Made by a program: the position numbers and the translations under genes. The notes under the pieces were generated by a model. That model saw only the letters and a list, made by a program, of their open reading frames with translations, had not been told where the DNA came from and did not search any database. A stretch of 62,274 nucleotides of DNA from Solobacterium sp. (GTDB taxonomy: Bacteria; Bacillota_I; Bacilli_A; Erysipelotrichales; Erysipelotrichaceae), in NCBI GenBank assembly GCA_017469355.1, contig JAFUGM010000047.1:1-62274 (forward strand), given 5' to 3'. Every line of letters starts with the position of its first letter. Position 1 is the stretch's first letter. Shown one piece after another: positions 1 to 8,555 of this stretch.

Positions 1-258
1 ACATTCTTCAACGTCCCTTCATTGTTAGGCGTTAACACTGTCGATGTTTTCTTTTTCGGCTTATCAGCTGCTAAGTTTGTAATTTCGCCAGTACCAGTAT
101 GGCTTATTGAGGCGATTTGAGCGGTTCATGCGTAATTACTACTCCGCAAAATCATGATTTATAGGATATGTAAGGGGAACCCATCATGACTGGTGCAGGT
201 GATGGTTCTTTGAGGTGATGTGTATACAAGGACTTCAGATGCTGAAAGTGAATCGCAG

Positions 259-1566
259 TTAGAGGAAGGCAGCCATATACAACGGTAATGTGATAATCCC
301 ATCGGACGATATACCTATATTTCCATCCACAAACTTATATCCGAATGTGATTCCTTCTTTGTTTTTTATGATTGTCTTCATGGAGTTGGCTCGAGTATTT
401 CCGCTTTTTACTTCAATCGGAATAACATTGCCATCACGTTCAATGATAAAGTCCAGTTCTTTCTTTGTGGTTTCGTTCTTATAGAAATAAAGGGAGCATC
501 CATTTTTGTGAAGGGCATCCGCGATGGCACACTCATATAAACCGCCTTTGGTGTTTCCGGTCAGCGTATTTTCAACAATATGTTGTTTTAAAGAGAAGTC
601 CTTCATGGAAATCAGTAATGACATATCGGTGGTATAGATTCTGAAAAAATCATCCCGGGCGTAATCACTCAGGTCATATTTCACATCTGTAACAAGTCTG
701 CACATGTGAACCATATCCGCTCTGAGCAGCCAATCAATACTCGAATAATACTTCTGGGCTCTGGCCCCATGTTCAATCTCTTTGTACTGAAATTTATGAT
801 TTTCCTTATCGAGGAGCTGCTTGGCTAACGTAAGATAACATTTTTCTGCTTTCAGTTTTTCTTCTGCCGCCGCATAGTGGGCGATATCGTATTGATATCC
901 CTGAAGCAGGTTTCTCTGTACGGTATCCACAGCCCTGAAATCGTTTGTGTCGATATATGTCTGAACGGCTTCTGGCATCCCTCCAATTGCGGTGAATAAT
1001 CTGAAATAGTTCATCATCTGATTGTGAATTGAGGAAGGGATTGGTTCTTTGGCTTCAAGATACGTTTTGAGTGAGCGGGTTATATCTTCTGATAGCCCTA
1101 ATCCCCATAAGAATTCTTCAAAGTCCAGCCCATACATTCTAAGATAGTTAACATATCCTACGGGATAAGATGATGCCCTGTTATAGTCAATGCCAAGCAA
1201 TGACCCTGAAGCGATTACATCAAACCGATTATCTAATGCCCAGAACTTCAGTGATGTCAGTGCTTCCGGACATTCCTGTATTTCATCCAGGAAAATCAAT
1301 GTATGTTCTGGAGTGATCTTCTTTTCCGGAAAGCGGAACCTCAGACCCATAACCATATGATCAACTGTGAGATCCCCTGAAAATACTTCTGCAGCAGAAG
1401 GAGTCTCCTTAAAATTGATTTCTACGACTTCCTCATATTGTTCTTCACCAAAACGTTCAATCGCAAATGTCTTTCCGGTTTGTCGTGCGCCCTGAACGAT
1501 TAAACATTTCCTGTTTTTGGTTTCTGCCCAATGATTCAGTTGTTTGAAAATCTTTCGCTTCAGCAT
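259..1566 (-). CDS. AAA+ ATPase with DUF4143 and PD-(D/E)XK-like C-terminus
   Basis: 435 aa. Walker A GARQTGKT lies near residues 26-33 and Walker B LIFLDEIQE near 89-97. The middle carries GGMPEAV, typical of the AAA_14/DUF4143 family. The C-terminus has ELDFII followed by PIEVKSG, the D...ExK layout of the PD-(D/E)XK nuclease fold. The ATG at 1566 follows a GGAG Shine-Dalgarno sequence. Proteins of this family are common solitary genes in gut bacteria and archaea and their role is not settled. The gene stands alone, and its promoter is covered by a four-copy repeat array (1584-1688), so self-regulation is a reasonable inference. Nuclease activity is not shown by the sequence alone. The family call is secure; the function is open. 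Confidence 0.9.
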   Translation of the reverse strand: MLKRKIFKQLNHWAETKNRKCLIVQGARQTGKTFAIERFGEEQYEEVVEINFKETPSAAEVFSGDLTVDHMVMGLRFRFPEKKITPEHTLIFLDEIQECPEALTSLKFWALDNRFDVIASGSLLGIDYNRASSYPVGYVNYLRMYGLDFEEFLWGLGLSEDITRSLKTYLEAKEPIPSSIHNQMMNYFRLFTAIGGMPEAVQTYIDTNDFRAVDTVQRNLLQGYQYDIAHYAAAEEKLKAEKCYLTLAKQLLDKENHKFQYKEIEHGARAQKYYSSIDWLLRADMVHMCRLVTDVKYDLSDYARDDFFRIYTTDMSLLISMKDFSLKQHIVENTLTGNTKGGLYECAIADALHKNGCSLYFYKNETTKKELDFIIERDGNVIPIEVKSGNTRANSMKTIIKNKEGITFGYKFVDGNIGISSDGIITLPLYMAAFL

Positions 1567-1583
1567 AACACTCCATCTTCATT

Positions 1584-1688
1584 AACATTTTATATCCGTC
1601 CCTGAATATCTATCAACATTTTGGAAGCTAAAAATGTAATTTTAATCAACATTTTAGACGCTTAAAATGTGCTGTTAATCAACATTTT
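1584..1688 (-). repeat. Four-copy AACATTTT array over the ATPase promoter
   Basis: AACATTTT occurs at 1584, 1615, 1648 and 1681, all in the same orientation, with 31, 33 and 33 bp steps (about three helical turns). Copies 3 and 4 share the longer TTAATCAACATTTT. Copies 2 and 3 also form inverted repeats: ACATTTT-N8-AAAATGT (1616-1637) and ACATTTTA-N6-TAAAATGT (1649-1670). The region 1567-2022 holds nothing else convincing except the tRNA-Val terminator. Confidence 0.8.
1589..1616 (-). promoter_or_regulatory. Promoter of the DUF4143 ATPase
   Basis: On the minus strand TTGATA (1616-1611) and TATAAA (1594-1589) are separated by 16 nt, 23 nt upstream of the ATG. Both hexamers lie inside copies of the AAAATGTTRAT repeat, so anything that binds the repeat would cover the promoter. 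Confidence 0.65.
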
Positions 1689-1916
1689 GGAACTTTTGCG
1701 ATTCTGGAAGTGATATTGAAGGGGAATCAGTCCCTTAGTGAATACAAATAAAATATATTAACTCGGATATGCAGGTCATCCTTACGGCTTTGTGGAGTTC
1801 GCATAGAATATAAATATAAAGAAATGCTCTGCGGTTAAGATTATTTTTTGCGAGGAAGAAACCGCGGAACAAGTAAGCTAAAAAAGCGACGGTCTGAGAA
1901 TCGCGGAAAAGCGCAT

Positions 1917-1946
1917 AAAAAAATAACGGTTTTCTCAACCGCTATT
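1917..1946 (-). terminator. Terminator downstream of tRNA-Val
   Basis: On the minus strand a 10-bp stem (AATAGCGGTT / AACCGTTATT with one G-U pair) is followed by a run of seven T. It lies about 75 nt beyond the tRNA 3' end. Confidence 0.7.
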
Positions 1947-2022
1947 CTTATCGCCATTCGAAGGTTACCATCGCATAAGATTTAATGATCTTAAATGATG
2001 GGTTCGTATTGGCACTGTTAAG

Positions 2023-2095
2023 TGAGCGCTAAGGGACTCGAACCCATGACCCCTTCCACGTCAAGGAAGTGCTCTCCCAACTGAGCTAAGCACTC
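2023..2095 (-). tRNA. tRNA-Val (anticodon GAC)
   Basis: 73 nt cloverleaf. The acceptor arms GAGTGCT and AGCGCTC pair over 7 bp, the D-arm has TTAGCTCAGTTGGGAGAGC, the anticodon loop TTGACGT gives GAC, and the T-arm contains GGTTCGAGTCC. The CCA end is not encoded. Confidence 0.95.
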
Positions 2096-2193
2096 ATGTG
2101 CTCACTTATGGTAACACAAGCCCCGGATTATGAAAAGAATAAAAATTGATTTCTGATATGTGAAACGGGGAATAACGATGTGTTTGTTTGTGA

Positions 2194-2199
2194 CATAAT
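2194..2199 (+). promoter_or_regulatory. Extended -10 (TGA-CATAAT), leaderless type
   Basis: CATAAT preceded by TGA lies 8 nt before the ATG at 2208, and no Shine-Dalgarno sequence lies in between. A start site 7 nt downstream would place the mRNA 5' end at or next to the ATG. Confidence 0.5.
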
Positions 2200-2207
2200 A
2201 GTACCGC

Positions 2208-2837
2208 ATGAATTTACTGTTTCTTTTTGAACTGATTGGAACGATTGCCTTTGCGTTAAGCGGAGCGATGACAGCGATCAATCGAAAAATGGATATATTT
2301 GGAGTATGTATTCTGGCTATGACAACCGCGATAGGTGGAGGGGTGCTGCGGGATATTGTGCTTGGAGTGGTTCCTCCGACCGCATTTGTTAATCCTGTCT
2401 ATGCATTGACGGCGATTGGAACGGCAGTGATTCTGTTTCTCCATGCGACAAGAGTCATCATTGATCGTACCAGATACATTTATGATCACGTTCTATTAAT
2501 TATGGATTCCATTGGCCTGGGTGTCTTTACCGTCATTGGGGTTCAGACCGCATTGTCTGTTACGAGTGAATCCAATATCTTTCTTACGCTGTTTGTTGGC
2601 GTGCTGACTGGCGTTGGCGGAGGAGTGATTCGTGACATTCTGGCAGGAAGAACTCCGGACATCCTGATTCGGTACGTTTATGCGACTGCTTCTCTTTGTG
2701 GGGCAATAGTATGTCTGATGTTGTGGAATGTTTTGGGAAGTGAAGCAGCCATGAGTATTGGTGCGGTATTCATTACAATTCTCCGTATTCTTGCGGCGAA
2801 ATATAAATGGGATCTTCCCCACGCAGATAACATATAA
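2208..2837 (+). CDS. TRIC/YicG-family membrane channel
   Basis: 209 aa, hydrophobic throughout. Two internally related halves carry GGGVLRDIVLG (about residues 45-55) and GGGVIRDILAGR (about 140-150), the glycine-rich kinked-helix signature of bacterial TRIC (YicG/YadS, UPF0126) proteins. These form trimeric monovalent cation channels in the cytoplasmic membrane. The length is normal for the family. It is a monocistronic gene with a leaderless-type promoter and converges on the MBL gene. The family call is strong; the substrate is taken from family knowledge. Confidence 0.9.
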   Translation: MNLLFLFELIGTIAFALSGAMTAINRKMDIFGVCILAMTTAIGGGVLRDIVLGVVPPTAFVNPVYALTAIGTAVILFLHATRVIIDRTRYIYDHVLLIMDSIGLGVFTVIGVQTALSVTSESNIFLTLFVGVLTGVGGGVIRDILAGRTPDILIRYVYATASLCGAIVCLMLWNVLGSEAAMSIGAVFITILRILAAKYKWDLPHADNI

Positions 2838-2838
2838 A

Positions 2839-2870
2839 AGGCCGTGCATGTGCACAGCCTGATCATCTTT
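2839..2870. terminator. Hairpin between convergent genes
   Basis: AGGC-GTGCA pairs with TGCAC-GCCT with one mismatch and a two-base loop. The T run is on the minus-strand side (GGCCTTTTAT), so it best serves the MBL gene but lies between both stops. Confidence 0.6.
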
Positions 2871-2872
2871 TA

Positions 2873-3592
2873 TCAAAGGGCCGAAAGACATTCTTTCAGC
2901 TGCTTCAGAAGTTCTTCTTTTGCGATGAAAGGAGTGTCATGTCCTTTCATGTAGTCCTTGAATTCAATGGATGTCAGATAGTCGATGAAGGACTGCAGTT
3001 TGTCTTTATCGTATTGACTGTTGTTGTCGTAGTAGTCTTCATATTGGGCATCGCCTCCGATCAGCACCTGCTCTTCGGGGATATAGATGAATACCGCATC
3101 TCTTGTGTGTGGGGAATCACGGTGCTCAAGAATACAGGTGATATCACCAAGATCAATTGTCATGGTTCCATCAAACGCCATATCCGCAAGGCGTACATGA
3201 ATATCGTTAAAGTTGGAGTATTGCTTATGCATGCAGTCATAGGTGAATTGGATATCCTCCCCGGTCCGCAGGCGCTCCTTCATGGAAGCTTCATCCCACT
3301 TCCAGGTTTGTACATGAGACAGGATTTCGTTGGTTTTTCTGGAAGCTATAACTGGGCAGTCTGCCGCGGATAAACCAAAGGTATGGTCCCAATGCCAGTG
3401 GGTGAGAACCAGAAGATCCGGTTGAGGAAGATGCTCTTCGTTCAGTTCATGAAGAAACTTATGATAATTGTCACGCGAGTTTCCGGCATCGACCTGAAGA
3501 TGGAATCGGGACCCTTTAATGTAGAACACAAATGGCTGATCTGTATCTGGATCGGCCTCCATATAGTAAATGTGATCAGAGTATTTTTTCAT
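2873..3592 (-). CDS. MBL-fold metallo-hydrolase
   Basis: 239 aa. THWHWDH (about residues 61-67) is the HxHxDH metal-binding motif of the metallo-beta-lactamase fold. Further metal ligands are suggested by LEHRDSPHTRD, GGDAQYED and the late GHDTPF. Members hydrolyse thioesters, lactones or phosphodiesters, and the substrate here cannot be told. The start ATG has no Shine-Dalgarno sequence; a TACTAT hexamer lies 9 nt upstream, suggesting a leaderless or very short 5' end. No operon partner is seen. Confidence 0.85.
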   Translation of the reverse strand: MKKYSDHIYYMEADPDTDQPFVFYIKGSRFHLQVDAGNSRDNYHKFLHELNEEHLPQPDLLVLTHWHWDHTFGLSAADCPVIASRKTNEILSHVQTWKWDEASMKERLRTGEDIQFTYDCMHKQYSNFNDIHVRLADMAFDGTMTIDLGDITCILEHRDSPHTRDAVFIYIPEEQVLIGGDAQYEDYYDNNSQYDKDKLQSFIDYLTSIEFKDYMKGHDTPFIAKEELLKQLKECLSAL

Positions 3593-3703
3593 AACGCGTT
3601 AATAGTAATCGAAAGATTCTAAATATGGAAGTAACTCTGAGGCGGAATCAGTGCCATGATAAGACATTCTTCTTATAATAAAAGGGCGGGAGAACAGTAA
3701 CGT

Positions 3704-4324
3704 ATGAAGGTACTATTGGTGAATGGAAGTCCCCATCAGAATGGATCTACGAGTCTGGCGCTGGAAGAAGCGGAACAGGTATTGAATCGGAATGGAATTG
3801 AGACCGAACGATTATGGCTCGGGGTAAAAGCAGTCCAGGGCTGTATTGCCTGCGGAAAGTGCAGGAAGCTTGGAAAATGTGTCTTTAACGATGTGGTGAA
3901 CGAAGTCAATGAACGGGCAGATGAGTTTGACGCATTAATTATTGGAAGCCCGGTTTATTACGGCGGGCCATGTTCACAGATTACCGCATTTCTGGATCGC
4001 CTGTTTTACAGCGGCGGAAAAAAGTATCATAAGAAACTTGGTGCGGCTGTCGTTTCCTGCCGCAGAGGCGGCGCAACGGCGAGCTTTGAGCGTTTGAACA
4101 AATACTTTGAGATGAATAATATGCCGGTTGTGACATCCCAGTACTGGAATCAGATTCATGGGAATAACCGGGAAGAGGCAATGCAGGACTTAGAAGGGCG
4201 GCAGACCATGCGAACCATGGCAGAAAATATGTCCTGGCTTTTGAAATGCATTGAAGCTGGCCGGGCTGCCGGGGTAAAGGATCCCGAGTACGAACCGAGG
4301 ATCGGGATGAACTTTATTCGTTAA
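3704..4324 (+). CDS. Flavodoxin-like NAD(P)H-dependent oxidoreductase
   Basis: 206 aa. The N-terminal VNGSPHQNGST is the FMN phosphate-binding loop of the NADPH-dependent FMN reductase family. GCIACGKC near residues 47-54 is a paired-cysteine motif seen in the iron-sulfur flavoprotein-like branch, and SPVYYGGP follows at about 86. It probably acts as a cytosolic FMN quinone or nitro-reductase; the substrate is unknown. TATAAT lies at 3674-3679, and GGGAG stands 11 nt before the ATG. Monocistronic. Confidence 0.85.
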   Translation: MKVLLVNGSPHQNGSTSLALEEAEQVLNRNGIETERLWLGVKAVQGCIACGKCRKLGKCVFNDVVNEVNERADEFDALIIGSPVYYGGPCSQITAFLDRLFYSGGKKYHKKLGAAVVSCRRGGATASFERLNKYFEMNNMPVVTSQYWNQIHGNNREEAMQDLEGRQTMRTMAENMSWLLKCIEAGRAAGVKDPEYEPRIGMNFIR

Positions 4325-4384
4325 ATCTGTGCCGTGTCTTAAACTCGGTGGTAAAATGAGTCAGGTAAAGAGGTGATAGTACGT

Positions 4385-5338
4385 ATGGCAAATCAAGATA
4401 AGAAGCGTCTTGTCACAAGAAGTGATTTTGACGGACTGGTCTGTGCAATGATTTTAAAAGAGCTGGACCTGATCGATGATATTAAATTTGTTCATCCCAA
4501 GGATGTGCAGGATGGCAAGGTGGATATTACATCCAATGACATTACAACAAACCTGCCGTTTGATAATCGGGTAGGCCTCGCATTTGACCATCATGAGTCA
4601 GAACTGAGCCGCCTTGTGGGTGTGGATTACAAAGACCGATACATCATTGACCCGGATGCCAAGAGCGCAGCCAGAGTTGTCTATGACTACTATGGTGGAA
4701 AAGATGCGCTTCCCCGTATCAGTGAAGAACTGATGACAGCAGTGGATAAGGGCGACTCCGCAGACTTTACCAGAGAAGAGATTCTCGATCCCAAGGGATG
4801 GGTTCTGATGAACTTCCTGATGGATGCCAGAACAGGTCTGGGCCGGTTTCATGACTTCCGTATTTCCAACTATGATCTGATGATGGAACTGATCGATCAC
4901 TGCATTAATATGAGTATTGATGAGATTCTGGAACTCCCTGATGTTAAGGAACGCGTCGATCTGTACTTTGAACAGCAGGAGCTGTTTGTTGCGCAGTTAA
5001 AGGAACTTGCGCGGGTAGAGGGAAGAGTCGTAGTGCTTGATCTGCGTGAGTGCGAAACCATTTATGCCGGAAACCGGTTCATGATTTATGCGCTGTATCC
5101 GGAAACACAGATTTCCGTCCATGTCGCATGGGGCTTCAGGAAGCAGAACACTGCAGTCATGATCGGAAAATCGATTCTTGATAAACGCAGTGAAGCAAAT
5201 ATCGGTGATCTTTGCCTGTCTTATGGAGGTGGAGGACATCGCAACGCAGGAACCTGTCAGATTGATAATGACAAGGTCGATGCGGCACTGCCTGATATTA
5301 TCGCAGCCCTGAATCGGGACTGCACACCAATGGAGTAG
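4385..5338 (+). CDS. DHH/DHHA1-family phosphoesterase
   Basis: 317 aa from the ATG at 4385. An in-frame GTG at 4373 is rejected because it overlaps the AGGTGA ribosome-binding site. RSDFDGLVCAM near residue 13 and AFDHHES near 65 are the Asp/His metal ligands of the DHH superfamily. GGGGHRNAGTC near 285 is the DHHA1 substrate loop. Relatives include nanoRNases, pAp phosphatases and exopolyphosphatase-like enzymes; which of these applies cannot be decided by eye. A TGG-TAAAAT extended -10 precedes it. Confidence 0.85.
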   Translation: MANQDKKRLVTRSDFDGLVCAMILKELDLIDDIKFVHPKDVQDGKVDITSNDITTNLPFDNRVGLAFDHHESELSRLVGVDYKDRYIIDPDAKSAARVVYDYYGGKDALPRISEELMTAVDKGDSADFTREEILDPKGWVLMNFLMDARTGLGRFHDFRISNYDLMMELIDHCINMSIDEILELPDVKERVDLYFEQQELFVAQLKELARVEGRVVVLDLRECETIYAGNRFMIYALYPETQISVHVAWGFRKQNTAVMIGKSILDKRSEANIGDLCLSYGGGGHRNAGTCQIDNDKVDAALPDIIAALNRDCTPME

Positions 5339-5340
5339 TG

Positions 5341-5364
5341 AAAAGCCGGGGTTCCGGCTTTTTT
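5341..5364. terminator. Bidirectional terminator
   Basis: AAAAGCCGG pairs with CCGGCTTTT around a GGTT loop, with T runs on both strands. It serves the DHH gene and the MATE gene; the MATE stop codon lies in the T run. Confidence 0.9.
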
Positions 5365-6748
5365 AGAAGTATGCTGGTTCGCCATCGGTTTGAGGAAGTT
5401 TTCGATAAACCGTAAGTACCATGGTGATAAAGGATACCGCTCCGCCAACAAGATTTGAAATCGGCTCTGCCATATAGACACCAGTTACCCCAAACCCCAT
5501 TTGGGGAAGGAGTATGGTTAATGGCACCACGATCAGAACCTTACGGAATAGTGAGAAAAATACTGCCCGCTTTACACAACGCAATGCGGTGAATGTAGAC
5601 TGACCCGCAAACTGAAGTGTCATGAATACAAAACCGAAGAAATAAATGGAAAGGGCACGGGCTCCGGTGGTGATCAGACTTTCATCTGGCGTAAAGATGG
5701 ACATGAGTTGCCTTGGAAACAGGACGACAACGGTCCACGCAAGAAGTGTATATACGCCTGCTAATAATGTGGAGAATTTAATGGATGCCCGGATGCGGGT
5801 ATAGTTTCTTGCGCCGTAATTATAGGAAATGACCGGCTGAGATCCCTGCGTAATGGACTGACATGGCATACTGAGTACTTCCCGTACGGAATTGATAACG
5901 GTCATGACGCCGACATAAAGGTCCCCGCCCCAGGTCCGCAGCGTCACATTACATACAATCTGCACCAGTGAGTTTGTTCCCTGCATGATGAATCCGGTAA
6001 GACCAAGGGTGGAGATTTCCCGGATCAGTTTGCCATCGGGTTTCCAGAGTTCTGCTTTGAAGTGATACAGTGTGATATCTGAATAGAAGAACCACATGAC
6101 CCAGAGGAAGGAAACTGCCTGAGAAATAACAGTCGCAAGGGCTGCCCCGGCAACACCCATGTGAAAGATATAGATGAAGATCGGATCAAGTACCAGGTTG
6201 ATGAAGGCTCCGCTTGCGACGGTAATCATCCCATGGCGAGGATACCCCTGGGCGTTGATGAAACTGTTCATGCCGGTGGAGATCATGGTGAATACCGTTC
6301 CGACAAGATAGATCTTGAGATAGGTGTTGGCATATGGGTAGGAGACATCCGATGCGCCAAACAGATAGAGAATCGGCCGGCGAAACGCATAGCAGAATAT
6401 CGTCATGATAATGGAACTCACCGTCAATAACATCATGACCTGATTCAGTATCAGCTCTGCCTTTGTTTCATTTTTCTCTCCCCGGGCAATCGCAAATAAA
6501 GGAGCGCCGCCGGAAGAAAACAGATTGGTAAAGGCAGCGATGATTGTAGTTAGAGGGAACGCAAGACCGACACCAGTCAGCGCAATCGTTCCTACATCTC
6601 CAGGCATATGCCCAATGAAGATACGGTCAACGATGTTATAGAGAAGATGAATCAGCTGTGCTGCCATTAAGGGGAGAGACTGGTTCAGGATTACCCGTCC
6701 GACGCTGCCTTTGGAAAAATCTGTCTGATCCGCATGTACTCTGCTCAT
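5363..6748 (-). CDS. MATE-family efflux transporter
   Basis: 461 aa with about twelve hydrophobic segments. The opening GSVGRVILNQSLPLMAAQLIHLLYNIVDRIFIGH and GGGAPLFAIARGEKN are typical of the DinF/NorM-like multidrug and toxic-compound extrusion family. These export cationic compounds or flavins by sodium or proton antiport. The start has no Shine-Dalgarno sequence; TATAAT (minus strand, 6762-6757) lies 8 nt before the ATG. The substrate is unknown and there is no adjacent regulator. Confidence 0.9.
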   Translation of the reverse strand: MSRVHADQTDFSKGSVGRVILNQSLPLMAAQLIHLLYNIVDRIFIGHMPGDVGTIALTGVGLAFPLTTIIAAFTNLFSSGGAPLFAIARGEKNETKAELILNQVMMLLTVSSIIMTIFCYAFRRPILYLFGASDVSYPYANTYLKIYLVGTVFTMISTGMNSFINAQGYPRHGMITVASGAFINLVLDPIFIYIFHMGVAGAALATVISQAVSFLWVMWFFYSDITLYHFKAELWKPDGKLIREISTLGLTGFIMQGTNSLVQIVCNVTLRTWGGDLYVGVMTVINSVREVLSMPCQSITQGSQPVISYNYGARNYTRIRASIKFSTLLAGVYTLLAWTVVVLFPRQLMSIFTPDESLITTGARALSIYFFGFVFMTLQFAGQSTFTALRCVKRAVFFSLFRKVLIVVPLTILLPQMGFGVTGVYMAEPISNLVGGAVSFITMVLTVYRKLPQTDGEPAYF

Positions 6749-6756
6749 ACCCGACT

Positions 6757-6762
6757 ATTATA
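6757..6762 (-). promoter_or_regulatory. TATAAT 8 nt before the MATE start
   Basis: Consensus -10 on the minus strand, with only AGTCGGGT between it and the ATG. No ribosome-binding site fits, so the mRNA is probably leaderless or nearly so. Confidence 0.55.
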
Positions 6763-6821
6763 GTCTTTTTATCCGTGTCTAACCGGTTTCTCTATATAAT
6801 GGATTAAGGAGCGTGACAGCT

Positions 6822-7619
6822 ATGAGCAGACGTCTGGGCCTGAATGGCCTGAATAATACAAGAGATCTTGGTGGAATGAAGACAATAGATGGACATGTGA
6901 TTCGGAGTGGGATGCTGTATCGCAGCGGACATCTGTTTTCTGCGGATGAAGCAGACCGTGAACTTCTATCTTCGCTTATTGATTCGGTGGTGGATTTTCG
7001 TACATCAAAAGAGCGGTCAGAAAAACCGGATCCTGAACTGGCCGCGGTCAGCTACTATCATCTTCCTGTCTTTGATGGACCTGCGGCAGGAATTACACGT
7101 GAAGGGGAGTCGGATGAGTTCCTGCTGGAACATATGTTGGAACATCCCGATAAGGCAAGGGAGCGGATGTGCTTAATGTATCGAAACATTGCCACCAGTG
7201 ATACAGCAGCCACAGCTTATACTTCATTTTTGAACCTGCTGGCGGAGCCGCATGAAAAAGGTGTGTTATGGCACTGCACTGCCGGGAAGGACCGGGCAGG
7301 ATTTGGCTCCGTGCTTATAGAACGAATTCTCGGTGTCTCGCAGGAAGATGTCATGCGTGATTATCTTGCGACAAATGAATACCTCAGGGAAGAGATTGCT
7401 CCATTGAAAGCGATGATTCTCAAACAGGCTGGTGTAACAGGAGAGAAGGCCGCTAAAGCAGTAGATTATCTGTTTGGGGCAGAGCCTGACTACCTGAAGG
7501 CACTGTTTGACTCCATTGATGAAACCTATGGAAGCTTTGAGGCCTACCTCCAGGATCGACTTCATTGTTCGACAGAGGCGCAGTCAGAACTGCGATATCG
7601 CTATCTTGAAGAAGCGTAA
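6822..7619 (+). CDS. Tyrosine-specific protein phosphatase (PTP/DSP type)
   Basis: 265 aa from the ATG at 6822, chosen over GTG 6813 because AAGGAG ends at 6812. HCTAGKDRAG near residues 150-159 is the CX5R phosphatase loop. The N-terminal NTRDLGGMKTIDG is the usual opening of the Y_phosphatase3 family (IphP/LipA-like). Members dephosphorylate phosphotyrosine proteins or phosphoinositides. A BY-kinase gene occurs at 50229, but nothing in the sequence links the two. TATAAT is at 6795-6800. Confidence 0.9.
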   Translation: MSRRLGLNGLNNTRDLGGMKTIDGHVIRSGMLYRSGHLFSADEADRELLSSLIDSVVDFRTSKERSEKPDPELAAVSYYHLPVFDGPAAGITREGESDEFLLEHMLEHPDKARERMCLMYRNIATSDTAATAYTSFLNLLAEPHEKGVLWHCTAGKDRAGFGSVLIERILGVSQEDVMRDYLATNEYLREEIAPLKAMILKQAGVTGEKAAKAVDYLFGAEPDYLKALFDSIDETYGSFEAYLQDRLHCSTEAQSELRYRYLEEA

Positions 7620-7627
7620 CACTGGAA

Positions 7628-7663
7628 ATAAAAAACAGCAGACGCGGAGATATGCATCTGCTG
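7628..7663 (-). terminator. Terminator of the HAD gene
   Basis: On the minus strand CAGCAGA pairs with TCTGCTG and is followed by six T. It can also serve the convergent phosphatase gene. Confidence 0.8.
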
Positions 7664-7680
7664 CATAATAAGCGAACCCG

Positions 7681-8508
7681 TTAAATCAGACCGAGTTTTA
7701 TAAACGCGTTATAAAGACCGTCTTTATCTACGTCATCCGTGATGTAATCGGCGGCCTTTTTACATTCCTCGCCCCCAGATCCCATGGCGACGGAATAGCC
7801 GCAGGCTTCAAACATCGGGATATCCACACTTGCGTCGCCAAAGGCGATGGTATCTTCTTTTGTTCGGCCAAGGTAGGAAAGAAGCACATCTACCGCATGT
7901 TTCTTGGATATGTCTTTGATTCCAAGATCACCGAACAATGCGGTTTCACCTGCACCGCCCCAGACCCCAGGCTTCAGATCCGGAAACTCATCGACCGAGT
8001 CCAGATGATCCTGATAGGAGTTGAGAATGAAGCTTACCTTATTGACATCACTGCGATACAGCTCTCCACCATAAATCATTTCCGGAAATATATCTTTGAC
8101 AGAGAGTGGAATGGCGTTTCCCTTGCGGCGGGAATACTCCTGAAGCACGGGGATTCCCCGTGTTTCAAAGTTCTCGCTCGCAAATAGACCATTATTGGAT
8201 TCCAGATAGAATTCCAGTCTGCGGCCATGACACCAGTCGACAATATGAATGCATTGTTCATAGGTAATCATATGGTGCATGACAATGGTTTCTTCATCAC
8301 GGACATAGGCACCATTTCCTCCCAGCATGCCATCAAACCCTATGGCACGGATATTGTCATAAATCTCAGCTTCTGATCTGCCGGTACAAAGGTAGACCCG
8401 ATGACCATTGGCTCTGGCAGTGCGAATTGCGGTAACTGCAGATGATGGAAGATTGGTTTCATAGTCCACAAGTGTTCCATCTACATCGATAAACAGAAGT
8501 TTTCCCAT
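7681..8508 (-). CDS. Cof-type HAD phosphatase
   Basis: 275 aa from the ATG at 8508, which has AAAGGA 8 nt upstream. A longer reading from TTG 8559 would run through the icd terminator hairpin and is less likely. FIDVDGTLVD is HAD motif I with the DxD nucleophile pair, STGR-type motif II appears as CTGRS, and FGDASVDIPMFEACG is motif IV. The large C2 cap places it with the Cof/YwpJ sugar- or nucleotide-phosphate phosphatases. It lies downstream of icd but behind a terminator. The substrate is unknown. Confidence 0.9.
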   Translation of the reverse strand: MGKLLFIDVDGTLVDYETNLPSSAVTAIRTARANGHRVYLCTGRSEAEIYDNIRAIGFDGMLGGNGAYVRDEETIVMHHMITYEQCIHIVDWCHGRRLEFYLESNNGLFASENFETRGIPVLQEYSRRKGNAIPLSVKDIFPEMIYGGELYRSDVNKVSFILNSYQDHLDSVDEFPDLKPGVWGGAGETALFGDLGIKDISKKHAVDVLLSYLGRTKEDTIAFGDASVDIPMFEACGYSVAMGSGGEECKKAADYITDDVDKDGLYNAFIKLGLI

Positions 8509-8525
8509 TGCTGTTGTCCTTTCTG

Positions 8526-8547
8526 AAAAACGGGATTTCTCCCGTTT
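8526..8547 (-). terminator. Terminator of icd
   Basis: AAACGGGA pairs with TCCCGTTT around GAAA, followed by a T run. It starts 9 nt after the icd stop and ends 17 nt before the HAD start, so any read-through into the HAD gene is attenuated. Confidence 0.75.
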
Positions 8548-8555
8548 CATGATGA

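Noticed and set aside
1-120. Open frame at the left edge reading a hydrophobic stretch ending at TGA 118-120
   Set aside because: Only 39 codons are visible, with no recognisable motif and no upstream context. It could be the tail of a membrane protein or chance.
1584-1688. CRISPR array
   Set aside because: The repeat core is only 8-14 bp, spacers are not unique 30-mers between full-length repeats, and no cas genes are present.
1735-1938. 67-codon open frame on the minus strand
   Set aside because: No ribosome-binding site or recognisable motif. Its first codons lie in the tRNA-Val terminator, so I read it as chance.
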